Part shown: piece by piece, positions 1-6,140 of the stretch
Layout: every line of letters starts with the position of its first letter
Numbering within the stretch: the first letter of the stretch is position 1
Assembly (NCBI GenBank): GCA_019420405.1
Contig: JAHZHF010000124.1
Location: 1,173 to 8,670, forward strand
Length of the DNA: 7,498 bases
Direction of reading: 5' to 3'
From: Clostridiales bacterium
GTDB lineage: Bacteria > Bacillota > Clostridia > Lachnospirales > Lachnospiraceae
Program-made: the position numbers and the translations under genes
The notes under the pieces: model-generated
The model's database searches: none
Told to the model about the DNA's origin: nothing
What the model saw: the letters and a program-made list of their open reading frames with translations, nothing else

Positions 1-214
1 CTCCCAGCGTAGGCCCTAAAAGCGCCACGAGAAGGGTGCATATGGAGGTTGCATATCCCCAGTAGGCCAGATAATCCACATCCGAGATTCCTGCATTCTC
101 CGCCAGAAAGTTAAAATAAATCGGGAAAATCGTCGACACCATCATGGTAAACGCAGAGTTTCCCACATCGTACAGAACCCATTTCTTTTCCAGTGGGGTC
201 AGTTTAAATTTCAT
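1..214 (-). CDS. MFS transporter, Atg22/UMF1-like, N-terminal fragment
   Basis: This is the beginning of an integral membrane transporter of the major facilitator superfamily, Atg22/UMF1 branch; the rest lies beyond the left edge. Seventy-one codons are visible. After a short basic start (MKFKLTPLEKKW) comes YDVGNSAF at residues 15-22, which matches the YDxxNSAF signature at the start of helix 1 in this branch. A hydrophobic helix follows at about 20-37, then a short polar loop (about 38-48) and a second hydrophobic stretch (about 50-70, ending LLVALLGPTLG). The ATG at 214-212 fits because the signature begins close behind it; the ribosome binding site is weak (AGG or GAGAG on the minus strand). 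It lies 49 bases downstream of the phospholipase-like gene on the same strand with no terminator between, so the two are probably co-transcribed. The substrate cannot be told from this fragment; some family members are annotated as amino-acid exporters. Confidence 0.8.
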   Translation of the reverse strand, partial: MKFKLTPLEKKWVLYDVGNSAFTMMVSTIFPIYFNFLAENAGISDVDYLAYWGYATSICTLLVALLGPTLG

Positions 215-263
215 AAGACCTGTTCTCTCTTTCTTTTTATTCTGTAACAGTTCAGCCGTCTCA

Positions 264-1085
264 CTACAGGCGCAGACTTTCCCAGTTCTCACCCTCACCA
301 AATGTCCGCTGAAATCTCTCCGGGAGTTCTTCTCCCTCAAAAAGGACTTTCTGGTACTGAATGATCAGGCCCGCCGCCGTTGGAACCGCCCCTGCATAGA
401 GACGTTTTAACAACTGGCAGTAATCCCGGCACGCCGGATTCGGTTCAAGGCTCATCACCATACCGTGCATTCCTTCATATTTTCCAGCAAGCTTCATCCC
501 TGCAAACAGGGCTTTCCTTTTCACATTTCCCGGCGCCAGAAGCATCTTGTGGTAAAAAATCATTCCTTTCAGCGCCTTCTCCACTGTTTCCGGGGTCAAG
601 CCTTCAAAAAACGGCGCGATCACTTCTGCATTCTCCCTGGACGGATGAATATGTTTCGTCCCCAGGTAGCGCACCGGATTGATATAATCCTCCTTTAAAA
701 GAAGACGGTCAAACTCCATCTCAATCTCCGAGTGTGTAATCCCGCTCTCCTGAATCATCTTTTCAATGTATGGATGGCATTCGCTGTCCAGGGCAAAATG
801 GCAGATAAAACCGTAGAGATATGCCCGTGCTGCAGCCGCGTCATCCACGCTTTCAAGCACTTCCGCAGCATGCCGGAAGAATCCGTCCGCCTTCCGGTCA
901 TGGAGCTCGTACCCCTGTCCGCTCACGCGGTTTTTCTTAATCGGCTGATAATAAAAAAGGATATCCGGCCCGTGCACCCCGATATCAAAGAGTTCTCTGT
1001 GATTCTCAATCGAACTCTGAAGCGGACGCGGGAGTGCGCTTATAACCTCATTCCCGAATTTATAATGTGCATAGGTTGTAGGCAT
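264..1085 (-). CDS. Zinc-dependent phospholipase C-family protein (PF00882 type), cytoplasmic form
   Basis: This 273-residue protein resembles the zinc-dependent phospholipase C family, whose secreted members hydrolyse phospholipids at a tri-zinc centre. The sequence shows a plausible ligand set in the family order: H7, HGPD at 38-41 (D41), H62 or H72, then CHFALDSECHP (H96, D100, H104) and THSEIE (H118, E122, an HxxxE pair). The spacing HxxxDxxxH is tighter than the HxxxDxxxxxH of the secreted bacillus enzyme. There is no signal peptide and no hydrophobic segment long enough to span the membrane, so it should act in the cytoplasm, and the N-terminal tryptophan that binds zinc in secreted enzymes is absent. 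The ATG at 1085 has a good AAGAGGA site about 7 bases upstream, and the family-like sequence starts at once (residues 3-10). The C-terminal third (about 150-273) has no recognisable motif. It probably leads the transcript into the transporter gene. The true substrate is unknown; the family call is firm, the enzymatic function is not. Confidence 0.8.
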   Translation of the reverse strand: MPTTYAHYKFGNEVISALPRPLQSSIENHRELFDIGVHGPDILFYYQPIKKNRVSGQGYELHDRKADGFFRHAAEVLESVDDAAAARAYLYGFICHFALDSECHPYIEKMIQESGITHSEIEMEFDRLLLKEDYINPVRYLGTKHIHPSRENAEVIAPFFEGLTPETVEKALKGMIFYHKMLLAPGNVKRKALFAGMKLAGKYEGMHGMVMSLEPNPACRDYCQLLKRLYAGAVPTAAGLIIQYQKVLFEGEELPERFQRTFGEGENWESLRL

Positions 1086-1091
1086 TTTAAT

Positions 1092-1099
1092 TCCTCTTT
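1092..1099 (-). promoter_or_regulatory. Ribosome binding site of the phospholipase-like gene
   Basis: The minus strand reads AAAGAGGA followed by about six bases and then the ATG at 1085-1083. The spacing supports this start over later methionines, and the ligand histidine H7 would be lost with any later start. Confidence 0.6.
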
Positions 1100-1117
1100 T
1101 CTTGTGTATTTCTCTCA

Positions 1118-1153
1118 GTTACCTATTATCACACATCACGCACAAAAAATCCA
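1118..1153 (-). promoter_or_regulatory. Candidate promoter of the phospholipase-like gene
   Basis: On the minus strand, GATAAT (bases 1130-1125) is preceded by TGT, giving an extended -10 element. A poor -35 hexamer TGGATT (1153-1148, three of six consensus bases) lies 17 bases upstream. Transcription would start near 1118, leaving a leader of about 33 bases that includes the ribosome binding site at 1099-1092. The extended -10 makes up for the weak -35. This is a sequence match only. Confidence 0.45.
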
Positions 1154-1255
1154 GACTTCCGCACTGTTTGATCTGTTAAATTTTCTTAACAAATCACACT
1201 TATAAAAAGTCAGCATCATCGATAATCAGCCGTACATCGGGGCTTTGGCAGGCAG

Positions 1256-1291
1256 AAAAATCCCCGCCTTGCTGCGATAGCCTGGCGGGGA
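1256..1291 (-). terminator. Rho-independent terminator of the glgP-malQ operon
   Basis: Reading the minus strand, TCCCCGCC (1291-1284) and GGCGGGGA (1268-1261) form a perfect 8-base-pair GC-rich stem with a 15-base loop, followed at once by TTTTT (1260-1256). The stem starts about 57 bases after the malQ stop codon. The other strand has A residues where a T tract would be needed, so the element acts only on transcripts coming from malQ. Confidence 0.85.
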
Positions 1292-1296
1292 AAAGG

Positions 1297-1356
1297 TTAT
1301 TGCTCCTGAGCTGCCGGAGACTTTTCCAGAGTATCTTCTTGGATTGTATTATTCAT
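1297..1356 (-). CDS. Possible small ORF after malQ (19 residues)
   Basis: A short open frame, MNNTIQEDTLEKSPAAQEQ, starts at ATG 1356-1354 inside the end of malQ, in a different frame, and shares eight bases with it (ATGAATAA). It ends with TAA at 1299-1297, five bases before the terminator stem. A GGGAGG site (1372-1367) lies 10 bases before the ATG, inside malQ codons. The peptide is acidic and polar, with no membrane segment and no recognised family. It could be a translated micropeptide, the N-terminal remnant of a lost gene, or chance. Its support is the ribosome binding site and its fit between malQ and the terminator; nothing else shows it is expressed. Confidence 0.25.
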   Translation of the reverse strand: MNNTIQEDTLEKSPAAQEQ

Positions 1357-2839
1357 CAGAAACTTTCCTCCCATACAGCTTCGTCACTCGCCGCATCTCT
1401 TTCGCGGTCTTTTTATCGAACTGGCCTTTTTTCATCCTCCAGCACCAGTTCCCGCCAAGGGTGGACGGGATATTGATCCGCGCCTCACTTCCAAGGCCCA
1501 GATAATCCTGCATGGGGATCACGCACAGATCTGCCACGCTTGACATGGCCATGGTAACAAAGTCCCCGGCCAGGCTGTCCTCGTCGAGTCTCGGTTTGTT
1601 CATATACTCTTTCGCAAAGTCATGAACCTCTTTCCCCGCCGCGTGATACCAGCCTTTCGTCGTATCATTATCGTGGGTTCCTGTGTATACGACACAGTTT
1701 CTCGGGTAAGTGTGGGGCAGGTACGTGTCGGAATCTCTGGAATCAAAAGCGAACTGGAGCACTTTCATTCCGGGGAATCCGCTGTCCTCAAGCAGTTTGT
1801 ACACGCTCGGAGTCAGGAATCCCAGATCCTCCGCTATGATCTCCGGCCTTCCCAGTTTCTCCTCCACCGCACGGAAGAGCTCCATCCCGGGCCCCGGCAT
1901 CCATTTTCCGTTTACCGCGGTCTCCTCCCCGTAAGGGATCGAATAATACTCGTCGAATCCACGGAAATGATCGATTCTCACAACGTCATAGAGCTTAAAA
2001 CAGTATTCGATCCGTCTGATCCACCACTCATAGCCTGTCTTTTTGTGATACTCCCAGTCGTAGAGCGGATTGCCCCAGAGCTGGCCTGTCGCGGAGAATG
2101 CATCCGGCGGGCACCCTGCCACTCCGGTGGGTTCGTTGTTCTCATCGAACTGGAACAGCTCGGGCGCGGCCCATGTATCCGCACTGTCAAACGCCACATA
2201 GATCGGGATGTCTCCGATGATCTTCACGCCCTGTTTGTTTGCGTATGCATGGAGCTTCTTCCACTGCCGGTCGAACTCATACTGCTGGAACTGGTAGAAT
2301 CCGATCTCATCCGCCAGCCGCTCCCTCGCTTCTTCAAGCGCGTACTCTTCCCTGTTCTTAAGCGGGGCGTCCCACTCGATCCAGGCCGCGCCCCCCTGAC
2401 TGTCTTTCACCGCCATATAGAGGCTGTAATCATCCAGCCAGTATGCATTATCCTTAACAAACTTTTCATAATCTCCGTTTTTCTGAAACCGCCCGTATGC
2501 TTTTTTCAGCGCCTTGAACCGCGACCGGTAGATCTTCTCGTAATCAACGTACCCGTCGTCTTCCCCGAAATCGTACTCCTTACACTCTTTCTTGGTCAGA
2601 AGCCCTTCTTTGATCAATGTTTTCAGATCTATGAAGTACGGATTTCCCGCATATGTGGAGAAAGACTGGTACGGGGAATCCCCGTAACCAGTCGGTCCAA
2701 GCGGCAGGATCTGCCAGTAACTCTGTCCTGCTTCTTTCAGAAGATCAATGAATTTGTACGCCTCTTTGGAAAAGCACCCGATCCCGTATTTAGACGGCAG
2801 GGAAAATACCGGCAGTAAAACTCCGCTTGCTCTTTTCAT
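1349..2839 (-). CDS. malQ: 4-alpha-glucanotransferase (amylomaltase, GH77)
   Basis: MalQ (EC 2.4.1.25) is a cytoplasmic enzyme that transfers alpha-1,4-glucan segments from one maltodextrin to another, releasing glucose and making longer chains that the phosphorylase can use. The 496 residues match the short bacterial amylomaltase type (about 500). Family landmarks are ILPLGPTGYGDSPYQSFST (44-62), GDIPIYVAFDSAD (209-221), the nucleophile in RIDHFRGF (D290), the acid/base in IIAEDLG (E337), the transition-state aspartate in THDND (D390) and PSTLGGNWCWR at 458-468. All three catalytic carboxylates are present. It follows glgP with a one-base overlap (TAATG), and its AGGAGG site (2852-2847) lies 7 bases before the ATG within the last glgP codons, so translation is probably coupled. 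It ends at TAA 1351-1349, before a strong terminator. The start is secure, since the family sequence begins at residue 3. Confidence 0.97.
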   Translation of the reverse strand: MKRASGVLLPVFSLPSKYGIGCFSKEAYKFIDLLKEAGQSYWQILPLGPTGYGDSPYQSFSTYAGNPYFIDLKTLIKEGLLTKKECKEYDFGEDDGYVDYEKIYRSRFKALKKAYGRFQKNGDYEKFVKDNAYWLDDYSLYMAVKDSQGGAAWIEWDAPLKNREEYALEEARERLADEIGFYQFQQYEFDRQWKKLHAYANKQGVKIIGDIPIYVAFDSADTWAAPELFQFDENNEPTGVAGCPPDAFSATGQLWGNPLYDWEYHKKTGYEWWIRRIEYCFKLYDVVRIDHFRGFDEYYSIPYGEETAVNGKWMPGPGMELFRAVEEKLGRPEIIAEDLGFLTPSVYKLLEDSGFPGMKVLQFAFDSRDSDTYLPHTYPRNCVVYTGTHDNDTTKGWYHAAGKEVHDFAKEYMNKPRLDEDSLAGDFVTMAMSSVADLCVIPMQDYLGLGSEARINIPSTLGGNWCWRMKKGQFDKKTAKEMRRVTKLYGRKVSDE

Positions 2840-5103
2840 TACTTTTCCTCCTGTAATTTCCAGATATCTCTGTTGTACTCCTCAATCGTTCTGTCTGATG
2901 AGAAGAATCCTGCCTTCGCGATATTAACCAGGGTCATCTTCGCCCATGCCTTCCTGTCCGCGTAAGCTGCCAGCGCTTTTTCTTTCGCCTCTTTGTAAGA
3001 GTCAAAGTCAAGCAGAGTCATGAACCAGTCTTTGTTGATCAGCTCATTTTTCAGTCTGGTAAGGTTCTCCTCACATCCGGCTTTCAGCATCTCCTCGCCT
3101 GTGATAAAGTCGACTGCTGCCTTGATCGCCGGGTTTTTCTCATAGTAATCTTTTGACACATAATCTGCCTTCGCATAATGCTCAATGACCTCATCGCTGG
3201 ATGCGCCGAACACGAAGATATTGTCATCGCCCACTGCCTCATGGATCTCCACATTCGCACCGTCCTCTGTACCGAGTGTCACCGCGCCGTTCAACATGAA
3301 CTTCATGTTACCTGTACCGCTTGCCTCTTTAGATGCAAGGGAGATCTGCTCGGAGATATCGCAGGCCGGGATCAGCTTTCCTGCTTTTGTCACATTATAG
3401 TTCTCTACCATGACAACTTTCAGGTACGGGCTTACCTCAGGATCATTGTTGATGATCTCCTGCAGGCAGAGGATGAGGTGGATAATATCCTTTGCGATCA
3501 CATATGCCGGAGCCGCCTTCGCGCCGAAGATCGCTGTCACCGGAGCTGCCGGTTTCTTTCCTGCCTTGATCTCCAGGTATTTGTCGATAATGTACAGGGC
3601 ATTGAGCTGCTGGCGTTTGTACTCGTGGAGACGCTTCACCTGGATATCAAAGATCGTATCCGGGCTGATCTCGATCCCCTGTGTCTCTTTTAAGTAATCT
3701 GCCAGGGACTCCTTATTTTTATGCTTAATCTCAAGCAGCTTATTTAAGATTTTCTCATCGTCCTTATATTCCAGAAGTTTCTCAAGCTCTGCCGCGTCTT
3801 TCTTATATCCTTCTCCAATCGTCTCATCCAGAAGCTCTGTCAGAAGCGGATTGCAGTGGAGAAGCCAGCGGCGGAATGTGATTCCATTCGTCTTGTTATT
3901 AAACTTCTCAGGATAGATCCTGTAGAAATTGTTGAGCTCAGAGTTCTTAAGGATCTCTGTGTGCAGCGCAGCAACACCGTTTACACTGAAACCGTAATGG
4001 ATATCAATGTGCGCCATGTGCACCGTATCGTTTCTGTCGATCACTGCCACGCTCTCGTCGTCGAATTTCCTTCTCACTTTGTCGTCCAGCACTTCGATGA
4101 TCGGCATAAGCTGCGGAACCACTTTTTTCAGGTATGCAACCGGCCACTTCTCCAGCGCTTCCGCCAGGATCGTATGGTTTGTATACGCACATGTCCTGGA
4201 TACCACGTCGATCGCGTCATCCATATCCATTCCCCTTGCCACGAGGAGACGGATCAGTTCCGGGATTACCATCGTGGGATGTGTATCGTTGATCTGGATC
4301 ACCGCATAGTCCGGCAGATCATAGAGATTACATCCCTTTGCCGTACACTCGTCAAGAATGAGCTGCGCTCCGGCGCTGACCATGAAATACTGCTGGTAAA
4401 TACGCAGGAGTCTTCCCTGCTCGTCACTGTCGTCCGGATAGAGGAAAAGCGTCAGATTCTTCTGAATATCCTCTTTATCAAAATCAATACCGTCCTCCAC
4501 GATCGTCTCATCCACGGAGTCAATATCAAACAGGTGCAGCTTATTTGTCCTGTTGTTGTAGCCTGTCACCTCGATATCATACATCCGCGCATTCACCCTG
4601 AGTCCTTTAAAGTCAACCGGATATGTCACATCCGTCTTATTGAGCCAGGACTTCTCCTCAATCCACGGATTCGGAGTCTCTTTCTGGAGGTGGTTCTCAA
4701 ACTCCTGCTTGAAAAGCCCCAGGTGATAGTTCAGGCCAATGCCGTCTCCCGCAAGTCCCAGAGTCGCCATGGAGTCAAGGAAGCAGGCCGCCAGTCTTCC
4801 AAGTCCGCCGTTTCCGAGAGAAGGCTCCGCCTCGATCTCCTCGATCTGGCAGATGTCTTTCCCGTTCTTCTCCAGCATCTCCTTCACTTCCCGGTAGATA
4901 CCGAGATTAATCATATTGTTTGAGAGCAGTTTTCCGATCAGGAATTCCGCTGATATATAGTATACTTTCTTTTTGCTGTCTGTACGCTCTTTCTCCGACG
5001 CCATGTCCTGAACGATTGTGAGCAGTCCGCCGTAGATCTCCTCGTTGGATGCCTGAGATACCGGTTTCCCAAGATAAGTCTCTAATCTTTCCTGAATATT
5101 CAT
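2839..5103 (-). CDS. glgP: Alpha-glucan (glycogen/maltodextrin) phosphorylase, GT35
   Basis: This cytoplasmic PLP enzyme (EC 2.4.1.1) splits terminal alpha-1,4-linked glucose with phosphate to give glucose-1-phosphate. The protein has 754 residues, shorter than the roughly 800 of Escherichia coli MalP/GlgP. Landmarks are YISAEFLIGKLLSNNM (49-64), PSLGNGGLGRLAACFLDS (94-111), NDTHPT (272-277), KTNGITFRRWL (404-414), QVKRLHEYKRQ (488-498) and EASGTGNMKFMLNGA (593-607), where K601 is the PLP-binding lysine. The mammalian N-terminal phosphorylation segment is absent, as usual in bacteria. The frame is open for 28 more codons upstream to 5187, but that segment has no family similarity and contains the likely promoter. 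I chose ATG 5103, 10 bases after AAGGAG; the adjacent GTG at 5106, 7 bases after it, is an equally possible start adding one residue. It is the first gene of the operon with malQ. Glycogen versus maltodextrin as the main substrate cannot be decided; the malQ partner favours maltodextrins. Confidence 0.96.
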   Translation of the reverse strand: MNIQERLETYLGKPVSQASNEEIYGGLLTIVQDMASEKERTDSKKKVYYISAEFLIGKLLSNNMINLGIYREVKEMLEKNGKDICQIEEIEAEPSLGNGGLGRLAACFLDSMATLGLAGDGIGLNYHLGLFKQEFENHLQKETPNPWIEEKSWLNKTDVTYPVDFKGLRVNARMYDIEVTGYNNRTNKLHLFDIDSVDETIVEDGIDFDKEDIQKNLTLFLYPDDSDEQGRLLRIYQQYFMVSAGAQLILDECTAKGCNLYDLPDYAVIQINDTHPTMVIPELIRLLVARGMDMDDAIDVVSRTCAYTNHTILAEALEKWPVAYLKKVVPQLMPIIEVLDDKVRRKFDDESVAVIDRNDTVHMAHIDIHYGFSVNGVAALHTEILKNSELNNFYRIYPEKFNNKTNGITFRRWLLHCNPLLTELLDETIGEGYKKDAAELEKLLEYKDDEKILNKLLEIKHKNKESLADYLKETQGIEISPDTIFDIQVKRLHEYKRQQLNALYIIDKYLEIKAGKKPAAPVTAIFGAKAAPAYVIAKDIIHLILCLQEIINNDPEVSPYLKVVMVENYNVTKAGKLIPACDISEQISLASKEASGTGNMKFMLNGAVTLGTEDGANVEIHEAVGDDNIFVFGASSDEVIEHYAKADYVSKDYYEKNPAIKAAVDFITGEEMLKAGCEENLTRLKNELINKDWFMTLLDFDSYKEAKEKALAAYADRKAWAKMTLVNIAKAGFFSSDRTIEEYNRDIWKLQEEK
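2847..2852 (-). promoter_or_regulatory. Ribosome binding site of malQ inside glgP
   Basis: A perfect AGGAGG on the minus strand lies 7 bases before the malQ ATG and overlaps the last codons of glgP. It fixes the malQ start and lets ribosomes ending on glgP restart at the TAATG junction. Confidence 0.85.
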
Positions 5104-5113
5104 CACTGATTTT

Positions 5114-5119
5114 CTCCTT
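5114..5119 (-). promoter_or_regulatory. Ribosome binding site of glgP
   Basis: AAGGAG on the minus strand lies 10 bases before ATG 5103-5101 and 7 bases before the in-frame GTG 5106-5104. It rejects the longer frame starting at 5187 and leaves the choice between the adjacent GTG and ATG open. Confidence 0.75.
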
Positions 5120-5136
5120 TCAAAAATCCGTTTGGT

Positions 5137-5154
5137 GCTGTAACCTTTACTAGC
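5137..5154. promoter_or_regulatory. Inverted repeat at the expected glgP transcription start
   Basis: GCTGTAA (5137-5143) and TTAC-T-AGC (5147-5154) are complementary with one bulged base and a 3-base centre. The element covers the expected +1 region of glgP. It could be a protein-binding site or a small hairpin at the 5' end of the mRNA. Bases 5139-5152 loosely resemble a CcpA cre site but lack the central CG. Confidence 0.3.
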
Positions 5155-5187
5155 AGTATAATATGTTTCTCTGGATTTTTCTTGCAA
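5151..5187 (-). promoter_or_regulatory. Candidate promoter of the glgP-malQ operon
   Basis: On the minus strand, TTGCAA (5187-5182) and TATTAT (5163-5158) are 18 bases apart, a fair sigma-A-type match (four and five of six consensus bases). Transcription would start near 5151, with a leader of about 48 bases. TTGCAA is its own reverse complement, so the same hexamer can also serve as the -35 of the divergent AraC-type gene. The region is AT-rich and offers other -10-like hexamers, so the exact start is uncertain. Confidence 0.5.
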
Positions 5188-5211
5188 TATAATTTCATAT
5201 TATTGTACAAT
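5182..5211 (+). promoter_or_regulatory. Candidate promoter of the AraC-type gene
   Basis: TTGCAA (5182-5187) and TACAAT (5206-5211) are 18 bases apart, giving a start near 5218 and a leader of about 38 bases. Two perfect TATAAT hexamers also occur on this strand, at 5157-5162 and 5188-5193, both without a good -35, so the real -10 could be elsewhere. The -10 chosen here lies inside a perfect 12-base palindrome. Confidence 0.4.
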
Positions 5212-5212
5212 A
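5201..5212. repeat. Perfect 12-base palindrome TATTGTACAATA
   Basis: The sequence equals its own reverse complement and overlaps the candidate -10 of the AraC-type gene. From the glgP side it lies upstream of the -35, at roughly -50 to -60. A protein bound there could repress one gene and activate the other. The region is AT-rich, so chance symmetry is possible. Confidence 0.4.
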
Positions 5213-5243
5213 CTATCATAATCACTCATACGCACCGAAACAG

Positions 5244-5250
5244 AAAGGAG
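5244..5250 (+). promoter_or_regulatory. Ribosome binding site of the AraC-type gene
   Basis: AAAGGAG lies 5 bases before the ATG at 5256. It is a strong site that supports this start. Confidence 0.75.
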
Positions 5251-5255
5251 TTTCC

Positions 5256-6140
5256 ATGAACTTAAGCGAATATCAGAACTACCATGAGACCAAATCCCAC
5301 ACTACAGCGGAATTTCCCTACAATACCTATCTCTGTTCCATTCCCCTGGATTTTCCCTCCGTCCCCCTCCACTGGCACTCGGAGCTCGAGTTGATTGTAA
5401 TAAAAAAAGGCCGCGGAATCGTGTCCGCTGACCTTTCAAAACGTACTGTCACATCCGGAGATATTATCCTGATCCGTCCGGGATGTCTCCACTCCATCGA
5501 GCAGGAGCAGGGACATATCATGGAGTACGAAAATATTATCATGAAACCGGAAATGCTGATCTCAGGGGAAGCCGACCTCTGCGCCGAGCAGTTCATCATC
5601 CCGTTTATGGAAGGGGCGGTTCCGTACGAGACTTTCCTGACTCCGGCACTTTCCTTTTATCAGGAGCTGGCCGAATGCATCCGTCAGATTGACCTTCTCT
5701 GCGACGCCCGGCCAACGGGCTACCAGCTCGGCGTAAAAAGCCTTCTTTTCCAGTTTTTCTTTCTCCTGATCACCAATCAGGAAGAACTGAAAAAATCGCA
5801 GTCTGCCTCTCAGACAAAGACACTGGAGAAGATGAAAACCGTGCTGAAATATGTGGAAGAACACTATCCGGAACGCATCACCATCGACGACATGGCGGCG
5901 CTGACTTATTACAGCAAGTCCCATTTCATGAAATTCTTCAAGGCACATATGGGCACCGGGTTCATCGACTACTTAAACGACTACCGCCTCACCATGGCGG
6001 AGCGTCTCCTCCACACCTCCGCCGCCCCGGTCATTGAGATCGCCCAGCAGAGCGGCTTTGACAACCTGTCCTACTTTAACCGGATTTTCAAGCGGAAATA
6101 CGGGCAGTCCCCGGGGAAAATGCGCTCGGCCAGGCCGTAA
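5256..6140 (+). CDS. AraC-family transcriptional regulator with cupin sensor domain
   Basis: This 294-residue protein is a one-component regulator. The N-terminal half (about 20-100) is an AraC-type cupin ligand-binding domain: HWHSELELIVIKKGRG (39-54) followed by SGDIILIRPGCLHS (67-80) matches the usual histidine/glutamate pattern (H39, H41, E45, H79). The middle (about 125-180) is helical and hydrophobic, probably for dimerisation. The C-terminal domain (about 190-292) has two helix-turn-helix units: one at about 209-230 (ITIDDMAALTYYSKSHFMKFFK) and one at about 258-281, ending in the family signature GFDNLSYFNRIFKRKYGQSPG. There is no signal peptide or membrane segment. It is divergent from glgP-malQ across 152 bases, which suggests that it controls that operon and perhaps itself. 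The effector may be a maltooligosaccharide or related sugar, but nothing in the sequence shows this. It converges on rlmI with 38 bases between stop codons. Confidence 0.93.
   Translation: MNLSEYQNYHETKSHTTAEFPYNTYLCSIPLDFPSVPLHWHSELELIVIKKGRGIVSADLSKRTVTSGDIILIRPGCLHSIEQEQGHIMEYENIIMKPEMLISGEADLCAEQFIIPFMEGAVPYETFLTPALSFYQELAECIRQIDLLCDARPTGYQLGVKSLLFQFFFLLITNQEELKKSQSASQTKTLEKMKTVLKYVEEHYPERITIDDMAALTYYSKSHFMKFFKAHMGTGFIDYLNDYRLTMAERLLHTSAAPVIEIAQQSGFDNLSYFNRIFKRKYGQSPGKMRSARP

Noticed and set aside
245..256. TAACAGTTCAGC repeated at 245-256 and 7439-7450
   Set aside because: A single 12-base match is expected by chance in a window of this size, and the flanks do not extend the similarity.
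1174..1191. TGTTAA-N6-TTAACA inverted repeat, similar to a Rex redox-regulator site
   Set aside because: The clostridial Rex operator has a 4-base centre (TTGTTAA-N4-TTAACAA); here the centre is 6 bases and one flank does not match. It also lies upstream of a weak promoter with no redox gene nearby.
1622..2818. 398-codon open frame on the plus strand, antisense to malQ
   Set aside because: It lies entirely opposite a gene with all catalytic motifs. The translation is rich in Val, Ile, Leu, Arg and His with no family signature, as expected from reading the complement of a codon-biased gene.
3856..4923. 355-codon open frame on the plus strand, antisense to glgP
   Set aside because: It is a shadow of the phosphorylase gene, with the same biased composition and no domain, promoter or ribosome binding site.
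5104..5187. 28-codon N-terminal extension of glgP
   Set aside because: It contains the likely -10 and transcription start, has no similarity to phosphorylases, and a good AAGGAG site serves the downstream start.
6123..6137. CGGCCAGGCCG inverted repeat at the end of the AraC-type gene as a terminator
   Set aside because: The loop would be one base, there is no T tract, and it lies inside the coding sequence.
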